Shown here piece after piece: positions 34,548 to 46,043 of a stretch of DNA of 64,000 bases. This DNA is from Leucocoprinus leucothites. Taxonomy: Eukaryota > Basidiomycota > Agaricomycetes > Agaricales > Agaricaceae. The position numbers were made by a program, and so were the translations under genes. The DNA lies in contig JAACJO010000003.1 of NCBI GenBank assembly GCA_013368445.1, positions 1,674,001-1,738,000 on the forward strand, given 5' to 3'. The notes under the pieces were generated by a model. The model saw only the letters and a program-made list of their open reading frames with translations, did no database searches and was not told the DNA's origin. The first letter of the stretch is position 1. Each line of letters opens with the position of its first letter.

Positions 34548-36083
34548 ATGCCCTCAAATCCAAGTTTACAGGGACCTCTCGGTGAGCTTCGATTCAATCA
34601 TTTTAGAGCAAATGTTGTTAAGACAGTTTTTAGTGCCCCTAGATCTTCGCACCCATACATCTTCCCAGACCATGATCATATCAGCCGACCCAGACACCTT
34701 CGAAGAGCAGCAGCAGAGCCTGTCATCAACGTCTATAACGGGCCCTACCGCCGGACCCACCGTCACTTCATCCACCGACTACCCATCGAGCTTCTTTCTC
34801 ATATTTTTGTCCTTGGCGCAGAAGAAGATCCCCACCTGCCACTCTCAGTCTCCCAAGTTTGCCGATCTTGGCGTCATGTTGCACTCTCAACACCCACCTT
34901 ATGGCGTCGCATCGTCCTGAGCCCACACGAGTACATGTGGAGAGAGCGTATCCGCCGTGCACGCGCCTGCACTCTTGATATAGAGCTTCTTCCGACAGCT
35001 CTGACACCTATTCGTCCACGCCCTCTACACTACTATCCCCGCAGGCACCTCGACTTCTACTCCGTGCAATGGCTTATGCAGATTGCTTTGCCCCATTTAC
35101 ATCGCTGGCGCTCGCTTGAAGTGATGTTCATGGAGCAGTCTCCATATCTCTTGAACGCCGCGCTATCCTTTTTGGCTGATCTTCCGTCTCCTCCTTCTCT
35201 GCGGGAGATGACCCTGATTCATCGCCTCAATGAAGATCCACAGCCATTTATCCTGTTCAATGGATATGCGCCCTCCCTCAAGAAACTTGTCCTTGACGGT
35301 CCTCGAATGGCGTTATTCCCTGATATGTTCATCAACTTAACTTACCTTGATTATACTCATCACCGCTTCAGCACGGGTTCTGAAGCCATACACGAGATTC
35401 TATCCCTTCTATCCCTCTGCCCCAAGCTGATATCCCTTCGCTTACTCTTTCCCCATCAATTCACAAACCTCACTGCTGTATATCATAAACCCCCTCGACC
35501 TAATTCTCGAGTCTCGCTATCCTCCCTCAATCAACTTAACTTGGCTCTCGATCCAAACTCCCCCGACATTCCCTACGAGCTCGCCCTCCTCCTGACGCAC
35601 TTATCAACCCCTGTGCTCCACACGATCAAGTTTTCCGATCCCGCTCGACGACAAGCCCCTTTTCCAAACCTGAAATCTTTTTTCTGGATGTATGCGATTC
35701 CCAGATCCCTACGATTCATTCACATCGAAGGGGGGTGGTTTGATTCAGGGATGGTTGATCCCATAGTAAAATCACTTCCAAGACTCCGAAAGATGATTCT
35801 CCGCCGTGGAGGTTGGGGTTCCGAGCGCGTGATCTACCATGAGACGCAGGCTAGTGCTCTGCATCGAGGGGATTATTACAATCGGGATCACACTCATAAG
35901 AGTGCGGGAAGATTTGCGCAGCCTGTTGCTCCTCAGATGCATGGGTCTGTGAGCTATCAGGAGCCCTCGAGTTCACGCCGACATGGGACACGACAAAGGG
36001 TGTCTACCTACCCATACGGTGCACAAGCGACATCTCTCTATAGGACAGTTACTTCCTCCGTGCGGACTAGTGTAATGCGTTAA
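34548..36083 (+). CDS. F-box protein with leucine-rich-repeat-like C-terminal part
   Basis: Likely a substrate receptor of an SCF ubiquitin ligase. The open frame is 511 codons. The F-box lies at about residues 75-125: 'HRLPIELLSHIFVLGAEEDP', 'LSVSQVCRSWRHVALSTPTL', 'WRRIVLSP', as in the large F-box-like families of mushrooms. The rest ('SLREMTLIHRL', 'SLKKLVLDGP', 'NLTYLDYTHHRF', 'CPKLISLRLLFP', 'LNQLNLALD', 'LRFIHIEGG', 'LRKMILRRGG') repeats short leucine-rich strands. The start is uncertain. An ATG at 34487 in another frame opens a helical, basic stretch 'MPSALRKTQDRALNLSR' ending at a good donor (GTGAGC at 34582). Joining it to an acceptor at 34705 reads into 'AAAEPVINVYNG' of the main frame and would remove the first 53 residues. 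Apart from that the gene is intronless. Confidence 0.83.
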   Translation: MPSNPSLQGPLGELRFNHFRANVVKTVFSAPRSSHPYIFPDHDHISRPRHLRRAAAEPVINVYNGPYRRTHRHFIHRLPIELLSHIFVLGAEEDPHLPLSVSQVCRSWRHVALSTPTLWRRIVLSPHEYMWRERIRRARACTLDIELLPTALTPIRPRPLHYYPRRHLDFYSVQWLMQIALPHLHRWRSLEVMFMEQSPYLLNAALSFLADLPSPPSLREMTLIHRLNEDPQPFILFNGYAPSLKKLVLDGPRMALFPDMFINLTYLDYTHHRFSTGSEAIHEILSLLSLCPKLISLRLLFPHQFTNLTAVYHKPPRPNSRVSLSSLNQLNLALDPNSPDIPYELALLLTHLSTPVLHTIKFSDPARRQAPFPNLKSFFWMYAIPRSLRFIHIEGGWFDSGMVDPIVKSLPRLRKMILRRGGWGSERVIYHETQASALHRGDYYNRDHTHKSAGRFAQPVAPQMHGSVSYQEPSSSRRHGTRQRVSTYPYGAQATSLYRTVTSSVRTSVMR

Positions 36084-36594
36084 TTTGTATAATGATATTG
36101 TTTTTTTTCTCATTATGCCCTCACACTCCTTTGTTTCCCATTCTGACTTTGTCTTGCCGTAACGCCACTTTCCTTTGTACCGATAACTGTCTCTCACTCC
36201 GCTTTGTATATTATCTGTCTCTCTAACTATATATATATTCCTCTGTGAGCCTGAATTTATCATGTTTATCGCGTTTAACCCTCCAACGTATAAGTATGAA
36301 GATGCCACGATAGTCTCCCAGAGTCAGACTCAGCTAGTGTGTTTTCGTGTGCAACACGCTTAGTACCGCGACAGTGCTTCTGTTTGACGGGCCGCTCCAC
36401 CGATATTGGCAGAACCTTGCGGCCCGCAAACCAATGATCGGCGATTGTTCCACACCACCCCCCACTTGTCACCTGGAGACTGCTTTAATGGGGTTCTTGC
36501 TGTCGGAAAATGCTTCTTTATCTCAGCTCTCTTCTTTCCTGTCATTTGCATAGGCTGATTATCGTCAAACGAGGAATCCAACCCCACACCTAGG
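36084..36594. other. Intergenic, about 510 bases
   Basis: 3' region of the F-box gene and promoter of the dehydrogenase gene. It contains T-rich stretches right after the F-box stop and a short TA microsatellite at 36228-36238. No gene is supported. Confidence 0.4.
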
Positions 36595-37730
36595 ATGGTC
36601 GATACCCATAATTCCTACTTCCCCCAGAGCTTGTTCAGTCTACAAGGTCGTATCGCTCTCGTTACAGGAGGCGGAACGGGTATCGGGGCGATGATCACTC
36701 GCGGGTTTGCTGCTGCTGGAGCGAAAGTTTATATCACTGGTCGAAGGTTAAGTGTTTTGGAGAAAGCTGCGTCGGACTGGAATCAGTTGAGTCAAGGTGG
36801 ACAGATCATCCCGTGAGTCTAGTCTAGGGATCGACGTTTAACGAGTACGGTTAGACTGATTGATCGTGAACTGATATATAGGTTACAGATGGACGCTACG
36901 AACAAGGAGAGCATATTGGCTGCAAAGAAAATTATCGAGCAGAATGACGGAAAACTGCACATTCTGGTGAACAAGTGGGTCCAAATGCTTTAATCTGTGC
37001 GTTCTAAATATTGAATAGGCCTCTCATTAGTGCCGGGCAGGTTGGCCCCGTTTCTCCATTCTTGGAGAAGCCAGATGCGCCAGAGCGCAAAGATGCAGAG
37101 TCGCTGGGGCTTGGTCTGTTCAATGAGTCACTCGAAGGCTGGGCAGACCTATATGCCATCAACACGTTCTCCATTTTCTTCGTCACCAATGCCTTCTTGG
37201 GATTACTGGCCAAGGGATCGGAGGATGTCAAAGACTACTGGAGTAGTGTAATCAATATCACCAGCATTAGCGGACATATCAAACTTGCTCAGAACCATGT
37301 ATGTCATCTAAAACCGAGAAGATGCAGTACTGACGTCGCTTTCAACATTAGTTCTGCTACAACAGTGCTAAAGCTGCGGCCTCGCACCTATCAAAGATGC
37401 TAGCTTCTGAGATCGGTTTGAAGAAGATCCCAGTTCGCATAAACACCATTGCTCCTGGGGTTTATGCTTCTGAGATGACTTTTGATAGGATCACCAAAGA
37501 GCAAGTCGACATGATTGGTAAAGGTGTCGCGCCCGTGCCCATGGAACGGGATGGAACGTGAGTTCATCTTTCATCACCATCTTCGTCTCCTGACACGCAT
37601 GCTCTGATTCAGAGGAGAGGAAATGGCAGGGACAGCACTTTATTTGGCGTCTAGAGCTGGAGGTTATACCACAGGCCAAGATATTATTATAGATGGCGGT
37701 TATGTCGCTGTGAACCCCGCAGTTGTCTGA
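36595..37730 (+). CDS. Short-chain dehydrogenase/reductase
   Basis: A NAD(P)-dependent oxidoreductase of the classical SDR family. The ATG at 36595 is followed by 'SLFSLQGRIALVTGGGTGIG', the TGxxxGIG cofactor motif, and 'AAGAKVYITGRR', where the Arg pair suggests NADPH. Intron 1 separates 'GGQIIP' from 'LQMDATNKESILAAKK'. A further intron with its acceptor at 37028 gives 'LHILVNNAGQVGPVSPF', containing the NNAG motif. The active-site Ser is in 'SVINITSISGHIKL', and Tyr and Lys are in 'CYNSAKAAASHLSKML'. The C-terminal half has 'VRINTIAPGVYASEM' and 'GTALYLASRAGGYTTGQDI', ending in 'IIDGGYVAVNPAVV' at TGA 37728-37730. The length (about 300 residues) and all catalytic residues are normal. The small insertion with 'KPDAPERKDAESLG' after the NNAG motif is typical of a fungal subgroup acting on unknown small molecules. 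No partner enzymes lie next to it. Confidence 0.92.
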
Positions 37731-38792
37731 AATGTTCATACCAGGAGATCTATAGTACAATAGATATAGATCCACGCGTCGCTGTCGATCTTGGGGCAAT
37801 ATCTTGGGTAATGTTTAAGTGGACCCCACAATAAACGAGATGGGATTGCTTAACAAGCCAGAACTTGGTGGTGATCACATTCACATTGAGCTTCGTTGCG
37901 CCGCAAACCCGCGTTCTCCAGAGGCGTCTGCCACCCCGATAGCGTCTGGGGTTGATCTTCCGGAGCGGGACTAAATAGCGGAGTTTTAATCTTTCTTGGC
38001 GAATGGCGTAGAAGTAGCACAAACTCTGGAAATTGCCCAGTTATCTTGCTCGGCTTCGTAGACCAAGCCGTGGGTGACCTAGCTTTACGAACCAAGGCTG
38101 CCATTAACTTGGATCTTGCGCAGTGACTGAGTATTCGTCCATACCTGTGCTTCTTAGGTAGAGTGCCACCACCGCTGTAGCGGCCAATCAAAATTCGAAC
38201 CAGCGATTGAACCGGAAGCGGACTCTTGTGCTATGTTTATACGCTTCCTGTGCCCGGTCCTCGTCGCAGGCATGCCAATGGTCCATTGCCAGCACACGCA
38301 TGTTCAAAAGCGTGGACCGTGGCTTCGCTTTTATTGAAATCTGTCGGGCGCTCGCTACCTTCAACAAGTATGTTTGAGCATCATCAACATATCAATTCTG
38401 TCGAGATCAGAATATTTCGTTTCGGGGCTCGACGGACAAAAGTCGCCGACAACCGTTGTCAAACAAATGCTATATTGGACGTGACAGAGCGATCAAACTT
38501 CAACATGGGCGTCCAAAGCCTAGTATTGAGCACTGTGGGCGCCTTTTGCAATATTCATGAATCATGCTTCAGAAAAGTGTCTCATACCCTTCAAAGGAAA
38601 GTAGCATACTCCACGGCCTCGAGGTGCTGTAGCCTGCGAGCAATGTGGAAAGGAATATTAATATACAAGTGAGGAGATTGTGGTGGAGATCTGCCTGTCG
38701 CCTCGTGAGAAGACTTGTCCCTGTCCACTGAGCCTCCCAAACTTGGAGATCAAACAGGTGTGGTTTGTCTCTTTCCAGCCTCCTCCCCCACC
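37731..38792. other. Intergenic, about 1.06 kb, no supported gene
   Basis: Open frames of 90-148 codons occur on both strands (minus 37750-38022 and 37850-38191, plus 38226-38672). They overlap in several frames, lack splice structure and match no family that I know. I treat the region as the 3' end of the dehydrogenase gene plus the promoter of the KRE6-type gene. Confidence 0.4.
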
Positions 38793-41268
38793 ATGTCCCG
38801 TCCCCATCGTCGCCATTCGCGACAACAGCAACCTCAGCAGTATGCTGTAGTTCCGCAAACTAGTCCAAGTCGTCATGGGAGCTATTCAAGCAGTCAACAA
38901 CACCACCCCTACCAACACCAGCAAGTTCAACCACAATATCAACATCCCCAGCAATATCAACAACAGCAGCATTATCAACACGCATCTCATGTGGGAGGTC
39001 CGAGATCACCTCCCCCACCTCGGTCGCCTCCTGTGCAGAGAGGGAATAGTCGAACGTCTGGACGGGCGGGTCTAGCCATGGGAGTGGCCAATGGAGCAGT
39101 TGGTGCTGGCTATGGTCCTTATTCTGTAAGCTTTCTAGAGCATTCTGTTGGCATCAAACACCCTTAGCTTGTATCTAGTATAACCCTGCCGAGGCGCGTG
39201 AGGCAGGAATGCACATGGGTTCGCGATTCAGTAATGCGCCGTCCGATGCATCGCTGGCGACGTCAAATCCCTCTTTTGAAAAGGAGCCCGTCCCTATGCC
39301 CGTTCCTGTCCCTGCACCACCACCACCACCTATGCAACCTGCACAGTCAATGCCTCAATACTTGTACGACAAGGACCCTGATCTTGACGATGCCTTGCAT
39401 GATCCCAACCCCGACCCCTCGCTCGACTCTTGGACAATATTGTCATGGAGAGGATGGGTTAATGCCTTGACTCTTGTCATCATCGTGGTTGGGTTGGTGA
39501 CGTTGTTTGCTGGATATCCCATCATCTATTTCTTCACACATCCAAAGGGCCCCGTACATGGATTCAACGTTGGCGGGATTAATGGCTCGGGTCAAATACC
39601 AGACCTGAATCTCCCTTCTCTTATTGATCCAGATACACCGTCCAACGCTTATACACGCACTGGGAATGATGGGAATAAATATAATCTTGTTTTTAGTGAT
39701 GAATTTGAGACGGAGGGCCGCTCGTTCTATCCTGGAGACGATGCTTATTGGGAGGCTGTTGATCTGCATTACTGGTACGTGCTTTTATCACTCTTATGGA
39801 TCGTGCTGAAAAGAAATAGGCCTACTGGTGACTTGGAGTGGTATGATCCTGGGGTAAGTCCCTTCGATCCGAACTTGAAGGATTAACAACGATTCAAACT
39901 CTTCATAGGCTGTGACAACTTCTGGCGGGAAATTAGTTATTACATTGACGGAACAATCTTCTCACAATCTTAACTTTCAAAGCGGTACTGAGTCCTCGCA
40001 TTTATTTGTGCACCAGATCTCATTCAACCCTTTTCAGGCATGTTAACCTCGTGGAACAAATTTTGTTTCAACACAGGTTACATTGAAGTATCAATCAGTA
40101 TGCCCGGATCACCGCAAGCGCCAGGTCTATGGCCAGGTTCGTTCACCCTCCTCACAACCCCGTGTCTTTTGTTGACTTCATTTTTTTTCCTGTTGCAGGA
40201 GCTTGGACCCTGGGAAATTTGGTATGTGGTTCTACTGGCTGATTTGCTCGTGATTTTGATTACAGTGTAGGGGCGAGCTGGTTTTGGGGCTACGACTGAC
40301 GGAACATGGCCTTACAGTTATGATACCTGTGATTTGGGCACGTTTCCCAATCAAACTGCCAGGGATGGGACGCCAGCCGCCGCAGCGACTGGCTCAAAGG
40401 ACGGTGGACCTATTAGTTTCCTTCCTGGGCAGAGGCTCTCCGCGTGCACCTGTCCTGGGTCAGACCATCCTGGGCCATCTGTCTCCACTGGTAGAGGCGC
40501 CCCCGAAATCGACATTATTGAGACACAAGTTGATACGACAAGATTCGTTGGCCAGGTATCCCAAAGCTTACAATGCGCGCCGTACAACTATCACTACAAC
40601 TTCGATAACTCGTCGGATGTCACAACAATTTATGATCCCTCAATCACCGAATTCAACACCTACACGGGTGGCCCCCTACAACAAGCTGTATCTGCTCTGA
40701 CCGACATCAGCAGTGCCAATTACAATGGTACAGGCTACGCCGCCTATGGCTACGAATGGTGGTACGACTCAAACCACAGGGAGAACGGTTTCGTCACTTG
40801 GTACAGTGATGGTAAACCAACATGGACTATGACATCTGCCACAATTGGACCTGACCCGACTAGTCAAGTAGGCCAAAGACTGATTTCTGAGGAGCCAATG
40901 GTGTGTTTGAGTGAACTTTACTTTTAACTTATTGCTGACGGTCTTCTAGTACATCATTATGAACCTCGGCCTGGCACCCAGCTTCCAGAAACAAGATTTC
41001 AAGCATCTCCAGTTTCCGGCCAAAATGTACATTGATTATGTGCGCGTATATCAACGGGAGGGAGTCAAAGATGGTGTTACATGCGACCCTCCCCACCGAC
41101 CCACAGCTGACTATATCAACAAGTCCGTTAGACTTTCTTGTGATACCCAGCTCTAAAACTAACACTCTATTTGCTAGGCATCCGCAAGCGTATGCTAACG
41201 CCAATCTGACGACTTGGGCTCAGGCAGGGAACACCTTCCCTCGGAACCAACTTTACGACGGTTGCTGA
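38793..41268 (+). CDS. KRE6: KRE6/SKN1-type beta-1,6-glucan synthesis protein (GH16)
   Basis: A type II membrane protein of the secretory pathway required for beta-1,6-glucan in fungal walls. The ATG at 38793 begins a cytosolic tail very rich in Gln, His and Pro (residues about 5-85), then a Pro-rich segment. The single membrane span is '[20 protein letters not shown]'. The SKN1 domain follows: '[20 protein letters not shown]', '[11 protein letters not shown]', '[11 protein letters not shown]', '[20 protein letters not shown]', '[20 protein letters not shown]', '[15 protein letters not shown]'. The GH16 catalytic motif EIDIIE is at 40505-40522, with both glutamates and the aspartate present. 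It closes with '[16 protein letters not shown]', '[14 protein letters not shown]' and '[17 protein letters not shown]', ending at TGA 41266-41268. The known C-terminal Cys-containing tail is conserved. About nine introns are seen and the frame is intact. Confidence 0.94.
38815..38990 (+). repeat. CAA/CAG/CAC-rich low-complexity coding repeat
   Basis: An imperfect run of CAR and CAY codons encodes a Gln/His/Pro/Tyr-rich segment in the cytosolic tail of the KRE6-type protein. It is probably length-polymorphic between strains. Confidence 0.7.
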
Positions 41269-41756
41269 TTTTGCATGACTTGTTACGAACACCATGAACC
41301 TTTTTATTCACACGCGATATCTGTACAACTCATTACATACCCTTCGTCCAGGATGACCCCTCATACCTGCGATTCCGCTAAGGGCCTGTTGCTTTGTTAT
41401 GTTTGCTTTAGACCATCTTATCCCTCTCCCACTTTGGGGTGTATTCTTGATTGATGCCCGCATTCGATACGATTTTGCACGATTTCCCACTAATTTAGGT
41501 GTACAGATTGGACTGATGTTTGACATTGTAACGTATACCGAGCACGAATCATTCTCAGAACTCGTGGATTCTGTTATGATTTTTCTCTCATGATTCGTGC
41601 TTGAAGGGCACTCTGGAATCTTCATTCCAATGGGAATTAAATAGCCGCGTATTGCGGCGCGGCGAAATGAGTAGACGATGTCAATTCGGGAAATGCCGAC
41701 AACCTCTCCCCTCTTGCATGTCGCCTCCATTTCTCTGGTAGAGCCTCTGAGCCTCC
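41269..41756. other. Intergenic, about 490 bases
   Basis: Between the KRE6 stop and the ULP2 start, both on the plus strand. It holds the 3' UTR of the former and the promoter of the latter. No gene is supported. Confidence 0.4.
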
Positions 41757-44700
41757 ATGGCCTCCAAAGATGAGAGAGACACTATAAAGAAGGTCTCGGG
41801 GATACGTTCGCCTCCTGTTCCAATTATCCCAGATCACGCGGGGTGAGCGTATATTATATTTCCAGTTCACTCGTTCTCTCAGCTCATTCTTCGCACGTCG
41901 TGTAGTCGATGGAAGGGCTCCCCGAAACCCATACAGTCAATATCATATTCAAGACCTTTCGGAAACACTGCTGTCAGGAATCCTTACAACAACATCGGAC
42001 AGTCAAATATTCACCAACGGACCAACCCTACGGCAAATAGAACCCTACTGACTGAGTTTTCGCGGCCGAATAGTCGGAGCCTTGATCCTAGGAGGCGCGT
42101 GGTGTCTACTCATACACGAGAAAAGGGAAAGGGTGCGCCGCAGGTGTTTCTTGCACGAAAATCACCTTGACTTATATGGCTTTTCGATCAGGCAAAGCTA
42201 GAGAACCACACTCTCCACCCTCACAAGAAATCATCGACGTTGACGCGGAACCTGCCTCTACCGATGACCTTGACCTCATTGCTGGTCCATCATCAATGAC
42301 TTCTCCTTATTTCAGCTCAAAAAGAGAACCGAGCACACGGATAGACGATACCAATGGACGTAGTGCCGGAGCTTCGCTGGTCGCGGATGGGAGGAATACT
42401 GTTATCCTACGAAACAAGATTAATGGCGCCCACCATATACCTCCAAACGGACAGGGACATGATCCACAGAAACGGAACTCTTCCCCAATAGGCTCATTTT
42501 CGGATGATGAAGTTCAAGTTCAGGGGAATGCGAAAAGGCAACATAATAAACCGACTTCACACGTGGGGACGTTGGTGGCAAAGTTCGACGGGATGAGTGG
42601 TCAGAGAAAAGCACCAGTTGTATCCACTATGCCCCTCGTCCCAGTTATCAATTTCAAGAAACCATCGATGAAGGATAGGATGCAACCCAAACCGTCCAAC
42701 AAACACAACTCGCTCAAGGTACGCCTTTGATTTAGTCAAGTTTGTCGATCCATGCTCAACTTTTGATCTAGTTCATACCCAGCCTCCCTAATGATTCCCT
42801 GAGCGATCCCTCACTTGGCAGTGGGTCAGCGAAAACCAAAGCCTCAGTGTTTCGTTTGCCCATATCCGTGGTAACGATTGGAGAGTTGCAATCACATAAG
42901 TGCCAAACTGTCATATTTGATGATAGAGAGAAAACGATGGCCTTCCAGGGGATGTCTAATGAATTCATTGGCCCCATTGAAATAACTCCTAAGAACTTCA
43001 GGCGCTTTGAGGTAACGTTCTTTCCTTTGATGAACAATATTGTCTGAAAGTCGTCCGAAGTACTCAGATCCTGTGGATGAAACAATCCACCCTTCCATCT
43101 TCCATTTCAAGTTGGCTCCAACGGGGAGGTTCGATTCAATGTCAGATTTCAGCAGCGTTTTTAATCCCGGTATGTTTCTCCAATCTCACCATCGCTGAAG
43201 CTGCTCATCATAAGTATTTAGATGGTGGTGGTAATCAAGGGCAAATTTCCATCAAGTTTGACACTTTACATGAGAAATGGAGCCCCGAGATATACTTCGC
43301 CACTGCCGACAGAGTTCGCAGGATGATCACAAACGAGAGAACTGGAGTCATCCGTCCTTCGTATGATGTTTACTGGGTTCCTTGGGTTACGCTAATTATA
43401 AATTTCAGGGCGAGTAAATCAATATGGAATGCTGCCACAAATCACGCCAAATACCGCTCGGGCGATCCGACTAGTCTTCCTGACGACCCCTATGATCCTG
43501 TGCAACCAGCTGAGGTGCCTAATACCCTAGCAAATGATCAACATTCAAAAGATGCCCTTTCTGTCGAATCGTCGTACGTGCTCTCTATCACATCGTACTC
43601 TATGCGAACGCCGTAGGCTGAATTTTAGTTCAAGAAAACATCAGATCGATCAGCTCCAGAAGTACCGTCACTCTCCTGCCAGTGACTCTGCTGTTCCTGT
43701 TCGGAAGCGATCTTCCAACAGAGAAAATGAAGTCACTGGTACAGAACCCCCGTCAGTTTTTTATTCTACCTTTCATTTTCTCCTGGCTCATTTAGAACAG
43801 TTCTAAAAAGCGACGCGTTGAAGAACCGCGGGCTGTCCGTCGGTCTACTAGGCAGCAAGAAAAATTCCAAAATTATGATGCAGATGAAGTGTGAGTGAGG
43901 GTAGACTGTTTCCAGGTTGTAACTCAGGCTTTTTCATGGATCAGGATCCTGATGTATCCTTATGGTGTCCCTGGAGCTGTCAACGTGACCCTAGGCGATG
44001 TTGCTCGCCTTGAACCTGAAGAGTTTTTGAATGACACACTCATCGAGTTCGGCTTCAAGTAAGTAACAAAAATGTCCTTATTTTCGGTTGTTAAACCTGC
44101 TACACCTAGATCTTGGCTAAGGGAGTTGGAAGACAGCAATCCCGAACTTGCGTCACAAGTCTATGTATTTAACTCGTTCTTTTACAAGAAGCTGAACAAA
44201 CGAAAGTATGAATCCTCCTTTTCTCAACATCTTTACATCCTTATGTGGAATAGCATCAAAGAAGGGTACGATAGTGTGCGCAAGTGGACTTCGAAGATTG
44301 ATATTTTCAGCAAGAAATACATTATTGTGCCCATCAATGAAAAGTGCGCTGTCGGCAGTTATTCAGTTCCCCGATCTTGTAACTTACACGCCTTTTAGTC
44401 TTCATTGGTACCTGGCTATCATCTATGAGCCCGAACACATCCTGCTACCTTCATCGGATCATCACACTAGCGCCGTGACAAGAAAACAAGCCCGAGAGAC
44501 TCAGGTAGTTCAGAAAACGGTTGACATTGAAAACCAATCATCTCTTCAGCCAGAGGAGACAGCTGACGTTCCTCAAATCGATGTCGAAGAACACGCGGCA
44601 GATGGGGTGAATAGCGAGACCGAGGTGGAGGAATTAGCGCTCTCCGCATCGCGCTCAATCACAATTGCCAATGAGCACCCATCAACCGTGAGCCCCGCAT

Positions 44701-45700
44701 CCGATGTCAAGGAAGCATTTGTCAAGGATTCTGTATCTGCAAGCCGGAAGAAGAGCCCCGAAATTGCGCCTGGGTCACCAATGAAAGTTGATACCAACCT
44801 TCCTGGCCCAAGTGTCTCTGAACAGCCCTTTGATTCCACGGCGTTGGATGCGATTATGGGTGGTGGTGCCCATACACCAATTGAGATTATTGATTCTCTG
44901 CCAACAATGGGGTCCCTCCTTAATGAGGAAGTCACACCCGTCAAATTCTATCGCAAATCATTCACGAAACAGCCTGAGGAACCGTATGTTAGCCGGCCTC
45001 AAACGAGGGTTAAGGGAGAGGCTGGTGACTCTCGCAATTCCCAACCAAGGTTCGTCTAGCCTCACAGGCAAAAACCCCAACTGACTGGAGCAGGACCAGA
45101 ATTTTCATCCTGGATTCCTTGGGTAATCGCCACCCGCAGGCCATGAAACAGCTTAACAAATGGCTAGAGCTCGAGGCGATGGACAAAAAGAAATTAGAGA
45201 GTGTGACCCCGGCTATTGCCAAGATGGTCCCAGTATGTCTGTCCGTATATCTCGCTGCCAATGTGACTGACTTCAACTCCTGTAGGTACCAGTGCAGCCC
45301 AACTATTGTGATTGCGGGCTTTATATCCTGCATTTCTCCAAGACTTTTATGAGTGATCCAATATACTTCTGTCAAACAGTCATGGTGCGTTCTATACACA
45401 AAAATTCGGACTCTCTGTGACCAGCGTCTGTTTTAGATAAAGGACCGGCCTTCTATGGATGAGCGGCAGCACGACTGGAAAGCTGATTCCATTAGCCAGA
45501 TGAGGCAAGACATGAAAAACCAGATTTTGATGTTCTCCGAGGACTGGCGCCAGCAACGTGCTGCTCGAGAAAAACAGGAGCAGCAGCAAGTTAAACAGGA
45601 GCAAGAGGAGGACGAAGACAGCGATGTCGCTATCGTCGAATACGTGAAAGCATCTGGAAAGAAGGGCAAGTCGGCCAAGAGTACTCGGACGAAGACCTGA
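41757..45700 (+). CDS. ULP2: Ulp2/SENP6-SENP7-type SUMO protease
   Basis: A C48 cysteine protease that trims SUMO chains in the nucleus. The ATG at 41757 opens 'MASKDERDTIKKVSGIRSPP'. Short introns then join 'DHAGSFFARRVVDGRAPRNP' and 'NPYNNIGQSNIHQRTN' to a disordered N-terminal region. The catalytic domain starts at 'PGAVNVTLGDVARLEPEEFL' and 'NDTLIEFGFKSWLRELED', 'VFNSFFYKKLNKRKYDSVRK' and 'KYIIVPINENLHWYLAIIYE', with the catalytic His at 44403-44405. An acidic insertion of about 200 residues, the hallmark of the SENP6/7 branch, separates it from 'RIFILDSLGNRHPQ' (Asp at 45113-45115) and 'PVQPNYCDCGLYILHF' (Cys at 45313-45315, with the oxyanion Gln). The tail is Glu/Gln/Lys-rich. Three candidate SUMO-interacting motifs are visible. 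Stop at 45698-45700; about 12 introns. Confidence 0.93.
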
Positions 45701-46043
45701 GCATTCGTTTTTTTTCCTTCCCTTTTTTATTATTCTTTGGGTCCATTTTTCTCGTCAACTTCGCTCGATTGCATGCATGGTTTACAGATATCACCGTTAC
45801 TTACACTTAAGCCAGCCCAATGTTTAATTCTTCTTGTAGTCATACCAGCATTGTCGCATTGTACTTTTAGCCGCGCAACACCTTCATATATTAGCAGCCT
45901 ACATAAATTATAGGAATAGTATAGATTCAGGCTTGACGTGTTGCTTTGTACTATTGTGCGGCGTCCTTCACGGATTGCCCTATAGTACGGAGACTAGGCG
46001 TTGACAGTGGAATGGAGTACATCGTTTAATCGTTGACCGTCTT
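45701..46043. other. Convergent intergenic region, about 340 bases
   Basis: The 3' regions of ULP2 (plus) and the uL6m gene (minus) face each other here. A T-rich tract follows the ULP2 stop. No gene is seen. Confidence 0.4.

Noticed and set aside
37850..38191. Minus-strand open frame of 113 codons in the gap after the dehydrogenase gene
   Set aside because: It overlaps other open frames, has no family similarity that I recognise and shows no splice or codon signal that separates it from chance.
38226..38672. Plus-strand open frame of 148 codons
   Set aside because: Composition is Cys/Arg/Ser-rich without a domain, and it lies in the likely promoter of the KRE6-type gene.
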